Source: Rosettibacter sp037481715 | GTDB lineage: Bacteria > Bacteroidota > Ignavibacteria > Ignavibacteriales > Melioribacteraceae | NCBI GenBank assembly: GCA_037481715.1 | Contig: JBBFLD010000001.1 | Coordinates: forward strand, 434,001-498,000 | DNA length: 64,000 bases | Direction: 5' to 3' | Shown: piece by piece, positions 44,229 through 53,195 of the stretch | Numbering within the stretch: the stretch's first letter is position 1 | How the letters are laid out: each line of letters opens with the position of its first letter | Position numbers and translations under genes: made by a program | The notes under the pieces: model-generated | Databases searched by the model: none | What the model was told of the DNA's origin: nothing | What the model saw: only the letters and a program-made list of their open reading frames with translations

Positions 44229-46358
44229 ATGCATGCTGGCAGCTTTCATATATCTGCAGAAATTAATTTTTTCTATTTAATTCCTGGAATAATACTGCTA
44301 TTATTTTATTCATATTTTATTTATAAATATACAATCCCAAAAGTATCAACCTTTATAAAAACACTTTTAATTATAATAAGAACTATTTCTATTATACTTA
44401 TCTTGATACTAATTTTTGAACCTGTTCTTACAATCAGTTACAAAAAAATTATTGAACCCAAAATTTTTCTATTTACAGATAATTCAAAATCAATCGCAGT
44501 TAAAGATAGCATTCAAAGAATCACTAATAATATTGAGGCAATAAAAAAATTAACATCTGACCAAAAGAAGAATTTTAACATTTTTACTTTTGGAATCTCT
44601 CCAAAACCTTTAGCAGTTGATTCACTGAATAAAATTAAGTACAACGAACCACTTACAAACTTTGATAATTTAATATCACTTTTAAAAAATTCTGATGATA
44701 ACATTGCGGCTGCAGTAATAATCAGTGATGGTATAATAACTGACGGCAGCAATCCAATTTATGAAGCAGAAAAATTAAACTTCCCAATCTTTACGGTTGG
44801 AATTGGAGATAGTTCTGTTAAAAAAGATATCGCTGTGAAGGAATTGCTTTATAATCAATTCATTTATGCAAATAAAAAAACAGAAATTGAAGCATTAATA
44901 ACACAAAAAGGATTTGATAACAATAATATTAATGTCTCCTTGTTTGAAGAAGATAAATTAATTGAAACAAAAAACATTAAACTCAGTGAAACAGGTTTTA
45001 ACAAAGTTAAATTCGATTACACACCTAAAAATTATGGTGAAATAAAATTAAGCTTGTTAATCTCATCGTTAAAAGATGAGGATAATTTTTTTAATAACAA
45101 AAAAACATTTTTTATAAATGTATTAAAAGACAAAATTAAAGCTGCTTTAATTGCTGGCAGTCCTTCCCCAGATTTATCAGCGTTATCGAAAGCACTTGAA
45201 AGTAATGAAAATATTGATGTGATAAAAATTGTTCAAATAACACAAACTAAAGTTTGGAACAATAACTTAAATAAAATTGACAGTGCTGAAGTTTTTGTAT
45301 TGATAGATTTCCCTGCCAAGAATACATCTTCAGATTTTACTCAACAAGTTTTTTCAAAAATTGAAAAGAACAATAAACCTTATTTGATTATTGTATCTAA
45401 CAATACCGACTTGCATCAATTAACTGCTTATGAAAAATTACTCCCTTTTTCTATTAATAACATTTCGAACAGTTTTATTGAAATTACACCAAATATTTTC
45501 AGCAGTTCAATTAAGTCAATATTTTCAAAATCTTTTGAAGAAAATGAATGGGATAATTTACCTCCTCTTACTAAATCAGCATCGGAATTGATACCCAAAC
45601 CTGGCAGTGAAGTAATTGTTAAGGGGATTGTAAAAAATATATCCTCAAACATTCCTATAATGATTTCTATGAATATTGGAAGACAAAAATCATTTGCAAT
45701 TTTATCAGGAGATATCTGGAAATGGCAGTTATTAAAAGCTGAAAAAAATCCTTACTTCTTTTCTAATTTCATAAATAATATAATTAAATGGCTAAATGCA
45801 GCTGAAAGACAAAATCAGTTTTTTGTAAGAACAAATAAAAAAATTTTTTCTGCTGGTGAATCAATTGATTTCACAGCTGAATTGTATGACAATACATTTA
45901 GTCCTGTTGATTCAGCAAAAATTAATTTGACCATTTTTAATGAAAACCAAAAATATAATTTGATATTAGAGAAGGTAAGAGACGGATTATTCCAATCAAC
46001 ACTTGAATTCAATGCTAAAGGAGATTACACTTATGAAGCATCAGCAGAATATGATGGAATAAAATTAAAAAGTAATCGTGGAAGATTTTCTGTTGTTGAT
46101 TCAGACATTGAAAAATTAAATACACAAATGGATATAAATTTTTTAAAACTATTGGCTTATGCATCGAAAGGAAATTTCTATCATTTGCAAAATATCGAAA
46201 AGTTAAAAAAGGCATTAATCGAAATTCTTAATTCATCAACAAAAGAAAAAACTATTTCTTCTGAAATAAATTTACGAACAGACAAATGGCTGCTGATTAT
46301 AATTTTAATATTATTTTCAATTGAATGGTTTATCAGAAAAAGATATGGAATGATTTAA
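44229..46358 (+). CDS. Membrane protein with von Willebrand A domain
   Basis: 709 residues. Two membrane segments near the N-terminus (about 12-34 and 42-66), then a VWA domain with an intact MIDAS motif Asp84-Asn-Ser86-Lys-Ser88 (FTDNSKSIA) and AVIISDGIITDG. A middle part (about 300-520) resembles the glutamine-amidotransferase-like region seen in similar proteins. A beta-rich region (about 530-640: AGESIDFTAELYD) follows, and one C-terminal membrane segment (about 685-702) sits before a basic tail. Bulk of the protein would be outside the cytoplasm. Related proteins occur widely in Bacteroidota; function unknown, possibly cell envelope. No MoxR-type ATPase is beside it. Confidence 0.75.
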   Translation: MHAGSFHISAEINFFYLIPGIILLLFYSYFIYKYTIPKVSTFIKTLLIIIRTISIILILILIFEPVLTISYKKIIEPKIFLFTDNSKSIAVKDSIQRITNNIEAIKKLTSDQKKNFNIFTFGISPKPLAVDSLNKIKYNEPLTNFDNLISLLKNSDDNIAAAVIISDGIITDGSNPIYEAEKLNFPIFTVGIGDSSVKKDIAVKELLYNQFIYANKKTEIEALITQKGFDNNNINVSLFEEDKLIETKNIKLSETGFNKVKFDYTPKNYGEIKLSLLISSLKDEDNFFNNKKTFFINVLKDKIKAALIAGSPSPDLSALSKALESNENIDVIKIVQITQTKVWNNNLNKIDSAEVFVLIDFPAKNTSSDFTQQVFSKIEKNNKPYLIIVSNNTDLHQLTAYEKLLPFSINNISNSFIEITPNIFSSSIKSIFSKSFEENEWDNLPPLTKSASELIPKPGSEVIVKGIVKNISSNIPIMISMNIGRQKSFAILSGDIWKWQLLKAEKNPYFFSNFINNIIKWLNAAERQNQFFVRTNKKIFSAGESIDFTAELYDNTFSPVDSAKINLTIFNENQKYNLILEKVRDGLFQSTLEFNAKGDYTYEASAEYDGIKLKSNRGRFSVVDSDIEKLNTQMDINFLKLLAYASKGNFYHLQNIEKLKKALIEILNSSTKEKTISSEINLRTDKWLLIIILILFSIEWFIRKRYGMI

Positions 46359-46387
46359 GAAAATCATTTTACAAATAAACTTTTCAA

Positions 46388-47071
46388 ATGAAGTTCATAA
46401 AAGAAATCTTAGATTTTTTCTTACCAAGAATTTGCACAGCATGCGGAAGTAAATTAAAAGAGAATGAAAAATTTATTTGCATTAATTGTCTGTTATCAAT
46501 CCAGAAAACAAACAAAGATTTATTATCTCAAGAATACAAGCGCAAATTTGAAAAAGAAAATATTATCACAGATTTTCTTTCTCTTTACATTTTTGAAAAA
46601 GACAAAGCATTACAATCTTTAATTCATGACTTAAAATACAACGGTAACATCAAAGCAGGAATTTACTTGGGTGAACTTGCAGGGGAAAATTTTTGCAATG
46701 AAATTTTAAGCTGGAAACCAGATTATTTAATTCCTGTTCCACTTTATCATCTAAAAAAAGCTGAAAGAGGTTATAATCAATCATATTATATTTCAAGAGG
46801 AATCAGTAGAGTAGTTAAAATTCCTGTAGAGACATCAATCTTAAAAAGAATCAGATATACACAGTCACAAACAGAACTAAATTTAGAAGAAAGAAAAGCA
46901 AATGTAAGCGGGGCATTTTCTTCTAAAAAAAATAAGCTTATAAGAAATAAAACATTTCTGCTTGTTGATGATGTAATTACAACTGGAGCTACAATTTCTG
47001 AATGCGGAAAAGTTTTGATTGAAAATGGCGCATCAAAAATTTATGCCTTATCTATTGCCTTAGCTAGTTAA
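46388..47071 (+). CDS. ComF-family phosphoribosyltransferase-like protein
   Basis: 227 residues. N-terminal zinc-finger-like Cys pairs (CTACGSKLKENEKFICINC), then a PRTase fold with the motif YLIPVPLYHLKKAERGYNQS and the PRPP loop FLLVDDVITTGATISECG. ComF homologues help DNA uptake or recombination in competent bacteria; no other competence genes are visible here. It starts 29 bp after the VWA gene and its stop touches the argS stop on the other strand. Confidence 0.9.
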   Translation: MKFIKEILDFFLPRICTACGSKLKENEKFICINCLLSIQKTNKDLLSQEYKRKFEKENIITDFLSLYIFEKDKALQSLIHDLKYNGNIKAGIYLGELAGENFCNEILSWKPDYLIPVPLYHLKKAERGYNQSYYISRGISRVVKIPVETSILKRIRYTQSQTELNLEERKANVSGAFSSKKNKLIRNKTFLLVDDVITTGATISECGKVLIENGASKIYALSIALAS

Positions 47072-48700
47072 TTACATTTTCTCTGGCGCAGAAACACCTA
47101 GAATTTTCAATCCATTCCTTATTACGGTTTGAACTGCTACAATTAACGCAATTCTTGCTTCTGCTAAATCTTTTGGACTTCCAATTATTCTGCATTCTGT
47201 ATAAAATTTATGAAATAATGATGCTAATTCTTCAAGGTAAACACAAATTCTGTGCGGCTCAAAATTTTCTGCACTCAATAATACTTCATCGGGGAATTCA
47301 TATAATTTCTTCAATAAATTTTGCTCTTCATCTTTGGTTAGCAATTTAAGATTTTCTAATGACAAACTCAGATTTTCATCCTTTGTCATTCTCAATATTG
47401 ATGCAATTCTTGCGTGAGCATATTGCAAATAAAAAACTGGATTTTCATCGGTTTGTTTCTTGGCAAGTCCAATATCAAAATTCAAATGACTTGAAATGCT
47501 TCGCATATTAAAAAAGTATCTTACAACATCACTTCCTACTTCATCAATTAATTCATCGAGTGTTACATAATTAGCTTTGCGGGTTGACATTTTAACAACT
47601 TCACCATTTTGCATGATTGTAACAAATTGATGAATCAAAACTTTTACTTTGCTGACATCATAACCAAGAGCTTTGAGTCCTGCCAGAACATCTGGATAAG
47701 TTGCATTATGGTCTGAACCAAATAAATCAACTATTAAATCATAACCTCTTTCAAATTTTGTAATATGATATGCAATATCAGGCAGTCTGTATGTAGGCTC
47801 GCCTGTTGATTTGACAATAACTTTATCTTTTTCATTACCCAGTTCAGAAAGTTTCAACCAAACGGCATCATCTTTTTTATAAGACAAATTTTTTTCTTCA
47901 AATGTCTGCAGAAGCTTATTTATTCTTCCATCTTCATACAAACTATTTTCGTTATAATAATTATCAAAATGAATATTGAGCCTGCTCAAAGTTTTATTGA
48001 TGTCATTAAAAATTTCTTTTTCGGCTCTTTGCTTAAAAATGCCTTCTGGATTTTCATTAATTAATTTATCTCCATATTCATCATAAAGTTTTTTTGCAAT
48101 ATCCTTGATATAATCGCCTTGATAATATTCTTCAGGAAATTCAATATTATGACCAAGCAATTCAAGATATCTCAAACGAACTGAATCTCCAAGAATTCGC
48201 ATTTGTCTGCCGGCATTATTGAAGTAGTATTCTCTCTCAACTTTATAACCAATCCATTCGAGTAAATTAGCAACAGTATCTCCTGTTACAGCATTTCTTC
48301 CGTGCCCGACTGTTAATGGTCCAGTTGGATTTGCTGATACAAATTCTACTTGTGCAACTTTGCCAGAATATTTATTCGATTTGCCATAGTTATCTGATTT
48401 TTCGATTATCTCTTTTATTACGTTGGTTACATATTCTTTTGTGAAATAAAAATTTATAAAACCTGGTCCTGCAATTTCTATTTTTTCGATAATAGATTTA
48501 TCATAGTCCAGATTAGAAATAATTTCATTCGCAATTTCTCTTGGATTTTTCTTTAATGATTTTGCCAGCAGCATTGCAATATTTGTTGAATAATCACCAT
48601 GTGCCTGCTGATTAGGAACAGTAAATATTAAATCGGCATTTTTTAGATAATTCAGCTTTTCTGAAAGTTCGTTAAAAATGTTATATAAATAATTCTTCAA
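47072..48700 (-). CDS. argS: Arginyl-tRNA synthetase
   Basis: 542 residues. Class Ia synthetase charging tRNA-Arg. N-terminal Add-1 domain (GDYSTNIAMLLAKSLKKNP), HIGH-type motif in ANPTGPLTVGHGRNA, and KMSKS-like KMSTRKANYVTLDEL; DALR domain at the C-terminus ending in LKILGVSAPEKM. The start is TTG at 48700: it directly follows the rsfS stop and has GGAG at ideal spacing, while the next Met is far inside the domain. Otherwise ordinary. Confidence 0.96.
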   Translation of the reverse strand: MKNYLYNIFNELSEKLNYLKNADLIFTVPNQQAHGDYSTNIAMLLAKSLKKNPREIANEIISNLDYDKSIIEKIEIAGPGFINFYFTKEYVTNVIKEIIEKSDNYGKSNKYSGKVAQVEFVSANPTGPLTVGHGRNAVTGDTVANLLEWIGYKVEREYYFNNAGRQMRILGDSVRLRYLELLGHNIEFPEEYYQGDYIKDIAKKLYDEYGDKLINENPEGIFKQRAEKEIFNDINKTLSRLNIHFDNYYNENSLYEDGRINKLLQTFEEKNLSYKKDDAVWLKLSELGNEKDKVIVKSTGEPTYRLPDIAYHITKFERGYDLIVDLFGSDHNATYPDVLAGLKALGYDVSKVKVLIHQFVTIMQNGEVVKMSTRKANYVTLDELIDEVGSDVVRYFFNMRSISSHLNFDIGLAKKQTDENPVFYLQYAHARIASILRMTKDENLSLSLENLKLLTKDEEQNLLKKLYEFPDEVLLSAENFEPHRICVYLEELASLFHKFYTECRIIGSPKDLAEARIALIVAVQTVIRNGLKILGVSAPEKM

Positions 48701-49114
48701 TTATTTCTCCGTTTTCTTTTTTGATGAATTTTGAGATTTTTTTGTTGTGCGTTTTGGTTTTGGTTCTTCTTCATCTTCAACAGGAATAACTGGTGCATCG
48801 CCCCAGAGTTTCTCAAGGTTATAATAATTTCTTGCTTCAGTTCGAAATATATGAACAATAACATCAAAATAATCCAGTATAACCCAGTTTAATGTTTCAT
48901 AGCCTTCTCTGTTATAACATTTAACACCTTTCAAATTTAGTTTCTCTTCTACTTCGTCAGCAATAGCCTTAACTTGTTTATCCACCTCAGCAGAGCAAAT
49001 AACAAAAAAATCTGAGATAGTAGAAATTTTACGAATGTCAAGAATTTTTATGTCGTAGCCTTTTTTGTTTAATATCAGTTGAGCGATTTGTTTAGCAAAT
49101 TTTAATGAATCCAC
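48701..49114 (-). CDS. rsfS: Ribosome silencing factor RsfS
   Basis: 137 residues. Binds ribosomal protein L14 and blocks subunit joining when nutrients are short. The core about 1-105 has SDFFVICSAEVDKQVKAIADEVE, GYETLNWVILDYFDVIVHIF and the RNYYNLEKLWGDAP end. A Lys/Glu-rich tail of about 30 residues (KPKRTTKKSQNSSKKK) is added, likely disordered. The start is GTG at 49114. It lies just upstream of argS with no gap. Confidence 0.94.
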   Translation of the reverse strand: MDSLKFAKQIAQLILNKKGYDIKILDIRKISTISDFFVICSAEVDKQVKAIADEVEEKLNLKGVKCYNREGYETLNWVILDYFDVIVHIFRTEARNYYNLEKLWGDAPVIPVEDEEEPKPKRTTKKSQNSSKKKTEK

Positions 49115-49121
49115 ACCTACC

Positions 49122-49604
49122 TCATTTTAATGGTTTTAAGTTATAATAATCTTTTCCAATTACAATTGAAACATCAAGAAAATAATTCTCATTAAGCTGT
49201 TGAATAACATTATCTCTTTTAACTCCTAAAACTTCTGCAACTTTATAAGCATTAGCTTTGTTGCCTGTTCTATCAATCACTATTGTTTCATCAATGTCAT
49301 TATTAATGTAATTGCCAATATTAACAACATCAAAGCCGTTGTTTCTAAGAAAATCTGTAAATCTATCTGCAACACCAGCAACATTACATCCATTCAATAC
49401 TTCTACTTGAATAATTTCTGAAGGTAACTGTTCATCTTTGTATGAATTGGTTTTAGCATCTGAAATTTTAATGTAAAGCGAATAGACCATAAAAATTATA
49501 ATTGCAAATAGAAAGAAATTGGTAATATTCAAGAATAGATTTATTGAGGAGGATTTTAAATCTAAATTCTTTTTTGATGATTTTTTCGAATTATTTTTTT
49601 CCAA
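49122..49604 (-). CDS. Membrane-anchored LytR C-terminal domain protein
   Basis: 160 residues. Basic cytoplasmic start (KKSSKKN), one membrane segment (about 22-46), then an extracytoplasmic LytR_C domain (about 66-155: IQVEVLNGCNVAGVADRFTDFLRNNGFDVVNIGNY, ETIVIDRTGNKANAYKVAEVLG). The LCP catalytic domain with which LytR_C is often fused is absent. Start is TTG at 49604 with no ribosome site visible; an in-frame stop lies eight codons upstream. Seven bp before rsfS. The role is unknown; a cell-wall or envelope link is suggested by the family. Confidence 0.8.
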   Translation of the reverse strand: MEKNNSKKSSKKNLDLKSSSINLFLNITNFFLFAIIIFMVYSLYIKISDAKTNSYKDEQLPSEIIQVEVLNGCNVAGVADRFTDFLRNNGFDVVNIGNYINNDIDETIVIDRTGNKANAYKVAEVLGVKRDNVIQQLNENYFLDVSIVIGKDYYNLKPLK

Positions 49605-49662
49605 TTGCTGTGTGTCTAAATTAAATCAAAATATCAATCCTAAATTTAATAAAATTCTGTCT

Positions 49663-50151
49663 CTATTTATCATACTCAAAACGATCAAACAAATCTCTAT
49701 AATAAAATTGTGAATAATAACTGTAAGGATAATAATAAGAAGGAATATTTCGATATTGAAACATAATTGACATGTTTTCAGAAGGTTTGTAATTAATTTG
49801 AGCACGACTTAAATATAATCCATTAATTTTATTGGAGAATTCTTTCCCGAATGAATTATAAGGAGAATTTACAAGACTTATATCTGCCTGAATATTCAGC
49901 TGGTCATTTATCTTAAAAAACATGCTGTTAGTATAAGTAGTCAAAGCTAAACTGCCTGCTGCTCCAAAAGTTTGATAAGAAATATCGAATGTGTGGTTCA
50001 TTCTAAAATTATCTGAATTAAAAAACTTAAATAAACTTGATGAATAATTTTTTATGATTCCGCTCTTTATATCATAATTACTTGGCTGATCTTTGAATTG
50101 TGCATTTAATGTAGTTACAAAAACCGCTAATACTAAAATTAATTTTTTCAT
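49663..50151 (-). CDS. Exported beta-rich protein of unknown function
   Basis: 162 residues from the ATG at 50151, which has GGAG six bases upstream; an earlier ATG at 50163 has none. Signal peptide about 1-18 (ends LNAQ). The mature part has strand-like segments with alternating aromatics (MNHTFDISYQTFGAAGSLALTTYTNSMFFKI, LNIQADISLVNSP) and a Tyr-rich tail (YYYPYSYYSQFYY). Could be a small outer-membrane barrel or surface protein. I do not recognise a family. Precedes the LytR_C gene by 58 bp. Confidence 0.65.
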   Translation of the reverse strand: MKKLILVLAVFVTTLNAQFKDQPSNYDIKSGIIKNYSSSLFKFFNSDNFRMNHTFDISYQTFGAAGSLALTTYTNSMFFKINDQLNIQADISLVNSPYNSFGKEFSNKINGLYLSRAQINYKPSENMSIMFQYRNIPSYYYPYSYYSQFYYRDLFDRFEYDK

Positions 50152-50268
50152 TGCAGGCTCCATTTTTTGGCTTTTAACAATGAATCAAAATTTTTGTTTC
50201 TTTGTTAATCGCTATGGCAATTTTATCATAACTTTTATAAAGTTTCAAGTCATATAATAATAAACAGA

Positions 50269-50727
50269 TTATTTAATGCGCACAACCATTTCAATTTCTA
50301 CAGGTGCATTTAATGGCAAATCGCTTACACCGACGGCACTTCTTGCATGTTTTCCTTTTTCTCCAAAAACATTAACTAAAAATTCCGATGCACCATTTGC
50401 AACTTTCGGCTGAGATGAATAACCTATTCTTGAATTTACAAATACTGTCAACTTAACAATTTGTTCAATTCTATCAAGACTGCCAATTAAAGATTTAATT
50501 GCACTAAGACAATTTACAGCACAAAGCTGAGCACATTCCATAGCTTTTTCTTCGCTTACTTCATAACCAACTTTCCCTTCGGCAATTAATTTCCCATTTT
50601 TAATTGGAAGCTGCCCCGATGTATACACTAAATCGCCAATTTGATTTGCTGGAACATAAGCTGCTAATGGTTTTGGTGCATTAGGTAAATCATAACCTAA
50701 TATTTCTCTAATTTTTTGTTCATACAT
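50269..50727 (-). CDS. Rid-family (YjgF/YER057c) protein
   Basis: 152 residues, longer than classic RidA (about 128) and of the subgroup with an N-terminal REILGYDLPNAPKPLAAYVPA. Conserved: VYTSGQLPI, EEKAMECAQLCAVNCLSAIKSLIG, the Arg in KHARSAVGVSDLP and the Glu in APVEIEMVV. Family members hydrolyse reactive imines or enamines from PLP enzymes; this longer subgroup is less well defined. Strong AGGAGGAG ribosome site; divergent from mazG. Confidence 0.9.
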   Translation of the reverse strand: MYEQKIREILGYDLPNAPKPLAAYVPANQIGDLVYTSGQLPIKNGKLIAEGKVGYEVSEEKAMECAQLCAVNCLSAIKSLIGSLDRIEQIVKLTVFVNSRIGYSSQPKVANGASEFLVNVFGEKGKHARSAVGVSDLPLNAPVEIEMVVRIK

Positions 50728-50751
50728 TTTTACTCCTCCTTAATTTCAATG

Positions 50752-50759
50752 CAAATATA
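50752..50759 (-). promoter_or_regulatory. -7 promoter element candidate for the Rid gene
   Basis: Minus strand TATATTTG is an exact TAnnTTTG match, 25 bp before the ATG. The nearest TTTG is 24 bp upstream of it, beyond the usual 19-21, so only half of the promoter is convincing. Confidence 0.3.
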
Positions 50760-50796
50760 TTGAAAATATTTTTTTGATTTATTCAAAATTTTTGAG

Positions 50797-50829
50797 TTAG
50801 CTTTTTATCAAACTCATTACTTATCTTTG
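50797..50829 (+). promoter_or_regulatory. Promoter candidate for mazG
   Basis: TATCTTTG at 50822-50829 is an exact -7 element; TTAG at 50797-50800, 21 bp upstream, is a weak -33. The predicted start would lie about 15 nt before the ATG. Confidence 0.4.
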
Positions 50830-50849
50830 CAACAAAAAAAGGTTAAAAT

Positions 50850-51611
50850 ATGACAGGTGAAAAATTCGAAGAATTATATAACATCATGAAAAGATTAAGA
50901 AAAGAATGTCCATGGGATAGAGAACAAACGCACGATTCTATAAAGGCTGCTACGATTGAAGAAACTTATGAACTTATCGAGGCAATTGATGAAAAAAATT
51001 TTAAAGAAATTAAAACTGAACTTGGGGATTTGCTTCTTCACATTCTTTTTCATTCAGTGATTGCAGAAGAAGAAAATCATTTTAGTATCAATGATGTAAT
51101 AGATACAATTAGAGAAAAACTGATTCGCCGTCATCCACATGTTTTTGGAGATGTTAAAGTAAACGGCACTGAAGATATTGTGAAGAACTGGGAAGAAATT
51201 AAATTATCTGAAGGCAGAGAGTCTATTCTCGAAGGAGTTCCAAAAAATTTACCCGGACTTGCGAGAGCATATCGTTTGCAGGAAAAAGCTTCTAAAATTG
51301 GTTTTGATTGGAGCAATAAAGAAGATGTATGGAAAAAAGTAATTGAAGAAATAAATGAAATGCATGAATGTGAAAAGAGCGGTAATCATAAAAAATTAGA
51401 AGAAGAACTTGGCGATGTCTTTTTTGCACTTACCAATTATGCAAGATTTCTCGGGATTAACCCAGAAAATGCTTTGAGAATAACAAACGAAAAATTTATT
51501 GCAAGATTCAATTATGTTGAAAATAAAATAAAAGAAAGTGGGAAAAATTTAACAGATTCTTCACTTGAAGAAATGGATAAATTCTGGGAAGAAAGCAAAA
51601 CAATATTGTAA
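50850..51611 (+). CDS. mazG: Nucleoside triphosphate pyrophosphohydrolase MazG
   Basis: 253 residues, the two-domain form like E. coli MazG (263). Hydrolyses NTPs and dNTPs to monophosphates, cleaning the nucleotide pool or lowering (p)ppGpp. Domain 1 has LRKECPWDREQTHDSI, EETYELIEAID and the metal motif ELGDLLLHILFHS; domain 2 repeats it (EEINEMHE, ELGDVFFALTNYARFLG). ATG with AAAGG upstream; single gene ended by a strong hairpin at 51660. Confidence 0.95.
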   Translation: MTGEKFEELYNIMKRLRKECPWDREQTHDSIKAATIEETYELIEAIDEKNFKEIKTELGDLLLHILFHSVIAEEENHFSINDVIDTIREKLIRRHPHVFGDVKVNGTEDIVKNWEEIKLSEGRESILEGVPKNLPGLARAYRLQEKASKIGFDWSNKEDVWKKVIEEINEMHECEKSGNHKKLEEELGDVFFALTNYARFLGINPENALRITNEKFIARFNYVENKIKESGKNLTDSSLEEMDKFWEESKTIL

Positions 51612-51659
51612 TTTTTTATTCAGTTTTTTGATGTTAATTAATGAAAATACGTTCAACAT

Positions 51660-51706
51660 AAGCAGAGAGCATATAAAATTTCTGCTCTCTGCTTCTGAAT
51701 TTTTTT
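51660..51706 (+). terminator. Terminator after mazG
   Basis: Perfect 12-bp inverted repeat AAGCAGAGAGCA/TGCTCTCTGCTT with an 11-nt loop, followed on the plus strand by CTGAA and then seven T. Lies 49 bp after the mazG stop. The opposite strand lacks a U run, so it serves mazG more than the convergent pepD. Confidence 0.85.
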
Positions 51707-51723
51707 CAGTAATCAAATTTAAT

Positions 51724-53193
51724 TCATGTTGTAGACTGCTCTGGTATGTTTTTTAATACATTAATTAATGTATTCCAGAATTTTTCAACTGTGCTGATTT
51801 GAACTCTTTCATCAGGAGAATGAGCACCAATTATTGTTGGTCCAAATGAAATCATATCCATTTCTGGAAACTTTTCTTTAATGATTCCACATTCAAGTCC
51901 TGCATGAATTGCTTTCACATGCGGTTCAGTTCCATATAAATTTTTGTAAACATTTTTCATTATCTGAAGAATTTGAGAATTTACATCCGGCTTCCAGCCT
52001 GGATAACTGTCTTTTTGATGAACTTCTGCTTTGGCTAAATTGAATACTGATGAGATTGCATTTGATATATCATGTTTCTCAGTTTCCACTGAACTTCTTT
52101 GGCTTGTAATTACTTCAACAGTTTTGCCTTTAGTTGTAACCACTGCTAAGTTTGATGATGTTTCAACAAGTCCTTCAATATCTGCACTCATCTTAATTAC
52201 ACCGTTTTGAATTCCATATAATGAATTAATCAAGTTTACTGCAGTTGCTTTATCCATAACTTTTGAGCGGTTTTTTATTTCTGATACTGTAACATTCAAA
52301 TTAGGTTCAACTGTTGAGAGTTCACTTCTAACAATATTATTATAATTTTCAATGTAACTAATAACATCATTTAATACTTTCTTAGAAACTCTTATAATAG
52401 AAAAACATTCACGAGGAATTGCATTATGTTTGCTGCCGCCGTTTATACTTACTAATCTTAAACCAAATTTATAATTTAATTCATGAAGTAAACGAGCCAT
52501 CAATTTTATTGCATTACCTCTTCCTGTATTGATGTCCAATCCTGAGTGTCCACCTTTCAATCCAGTAATTTTAATTTCAAGTGAAGAAGTATTTGCAGGA
52601 ATTTCAGAAGGTTTGAAAATAAATTTTGCAGTTGTAGTTTGTCCTCCTGCACAACCAATATATAAATCACCATCTTCTTCCGAATCAAGATTAATTAAAA
52701 TTTTTGCATTAAGAAAATTTGGTTTTAGAGCTTGAGCCCCGTTCAATCCTGTTTCTTCATCCAGAGTAAACAAAGCTTCAAGCGGTCCATGTTCGATGTC
52801 GTTCGATTCAAGGACTGCAAGAGCTGCTGCAACTCCAATTCCGTTATCAGAACCTAGTGTTGTTCCTTTTGCTTTAACCCAATCACCATCAATGAAAGGT
52901 TGAATCGGGTCTTTATCAAAATCATGTTTAACATCAGCATTCTTCTCTGCAACCATATCAAGATGACCCTGAAGTACAACTGGAATTAAATTTTCTTTTC
53001 CAGGTGTTGCATTTTTACTTATTACAATATTTCCAAATTCATCTTTTCTAAATTTCAAGCCATTCTTTTTAGCAACTGAAATTACATATTCAGCAACTTT
53101 CTCTTCTTTTCTGGAAGGATGCGGACGCTTGCAGATTTCTTCAAAATGATTCCATAGAAGAGATGGTTTTAAATGACCTAATATTTCTCCCAT
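51724..53193 (-). CDS. pepD: Aminoacyl-histidine dipeptidase (M20 family)
   Basis: 489 residues (E. coli PepD 485). Zinc exopeptidase that splits dipeptides such as Xaa-His. Zinc and catalytic motifs: LQGHLDMV, LGSDNGIGVAAALAVLE, LDEETGLNGA, NLDSEEDGDLYIGCAGG and GLECGII. Cytoplasmic, no signal peptide. Begins 2 bp after the PqqD-like gene, so the two are co-transcribed. Confidence 0.94.
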   Translation of the reverse strand: MGEILGHLKPSLLWNHFEEICKRPHPSRKEEKVAEYVISVAKKNGLKFRKDEFGNIVISKNATPGKENLIPVVLQGHLDMVAEKNADVKHDFDKDPIQPFIDGDWVKAKGTTLGSDNGIGVAAALAVLESNDIEHGPLEALFTLDEETGLNGAQALKPNFLNAKILINLDSEEDGDLYIGCAGGQTTTAKFIFKPSEIPANTSSLEIKITGLKGGHSGLDINTGRGNAIKLMARLLHELNYKFGLRLVSINGGSKHNAIPRECFSIIRVSKKVLNDVISYIENYNNIVRSELSTVEPNLNVTVSEIKNRSKVMDKATAVNLINSLYGIQNGVIKMSADIEGLVETSSNLAVVTTKGKTVEVITSQRSSVETEKHDISNAISSVFNLAKAEVHQKDSYPGWKPDVNSQILQIMKNVYKNLYGTEPHVKAIHAGLECGIIKEKFPEMDMISFGPTIIGAHSPDERVQISTVEKFWNTLINVLKNIPEQSTT

Positions 53194-53195
53194 AA

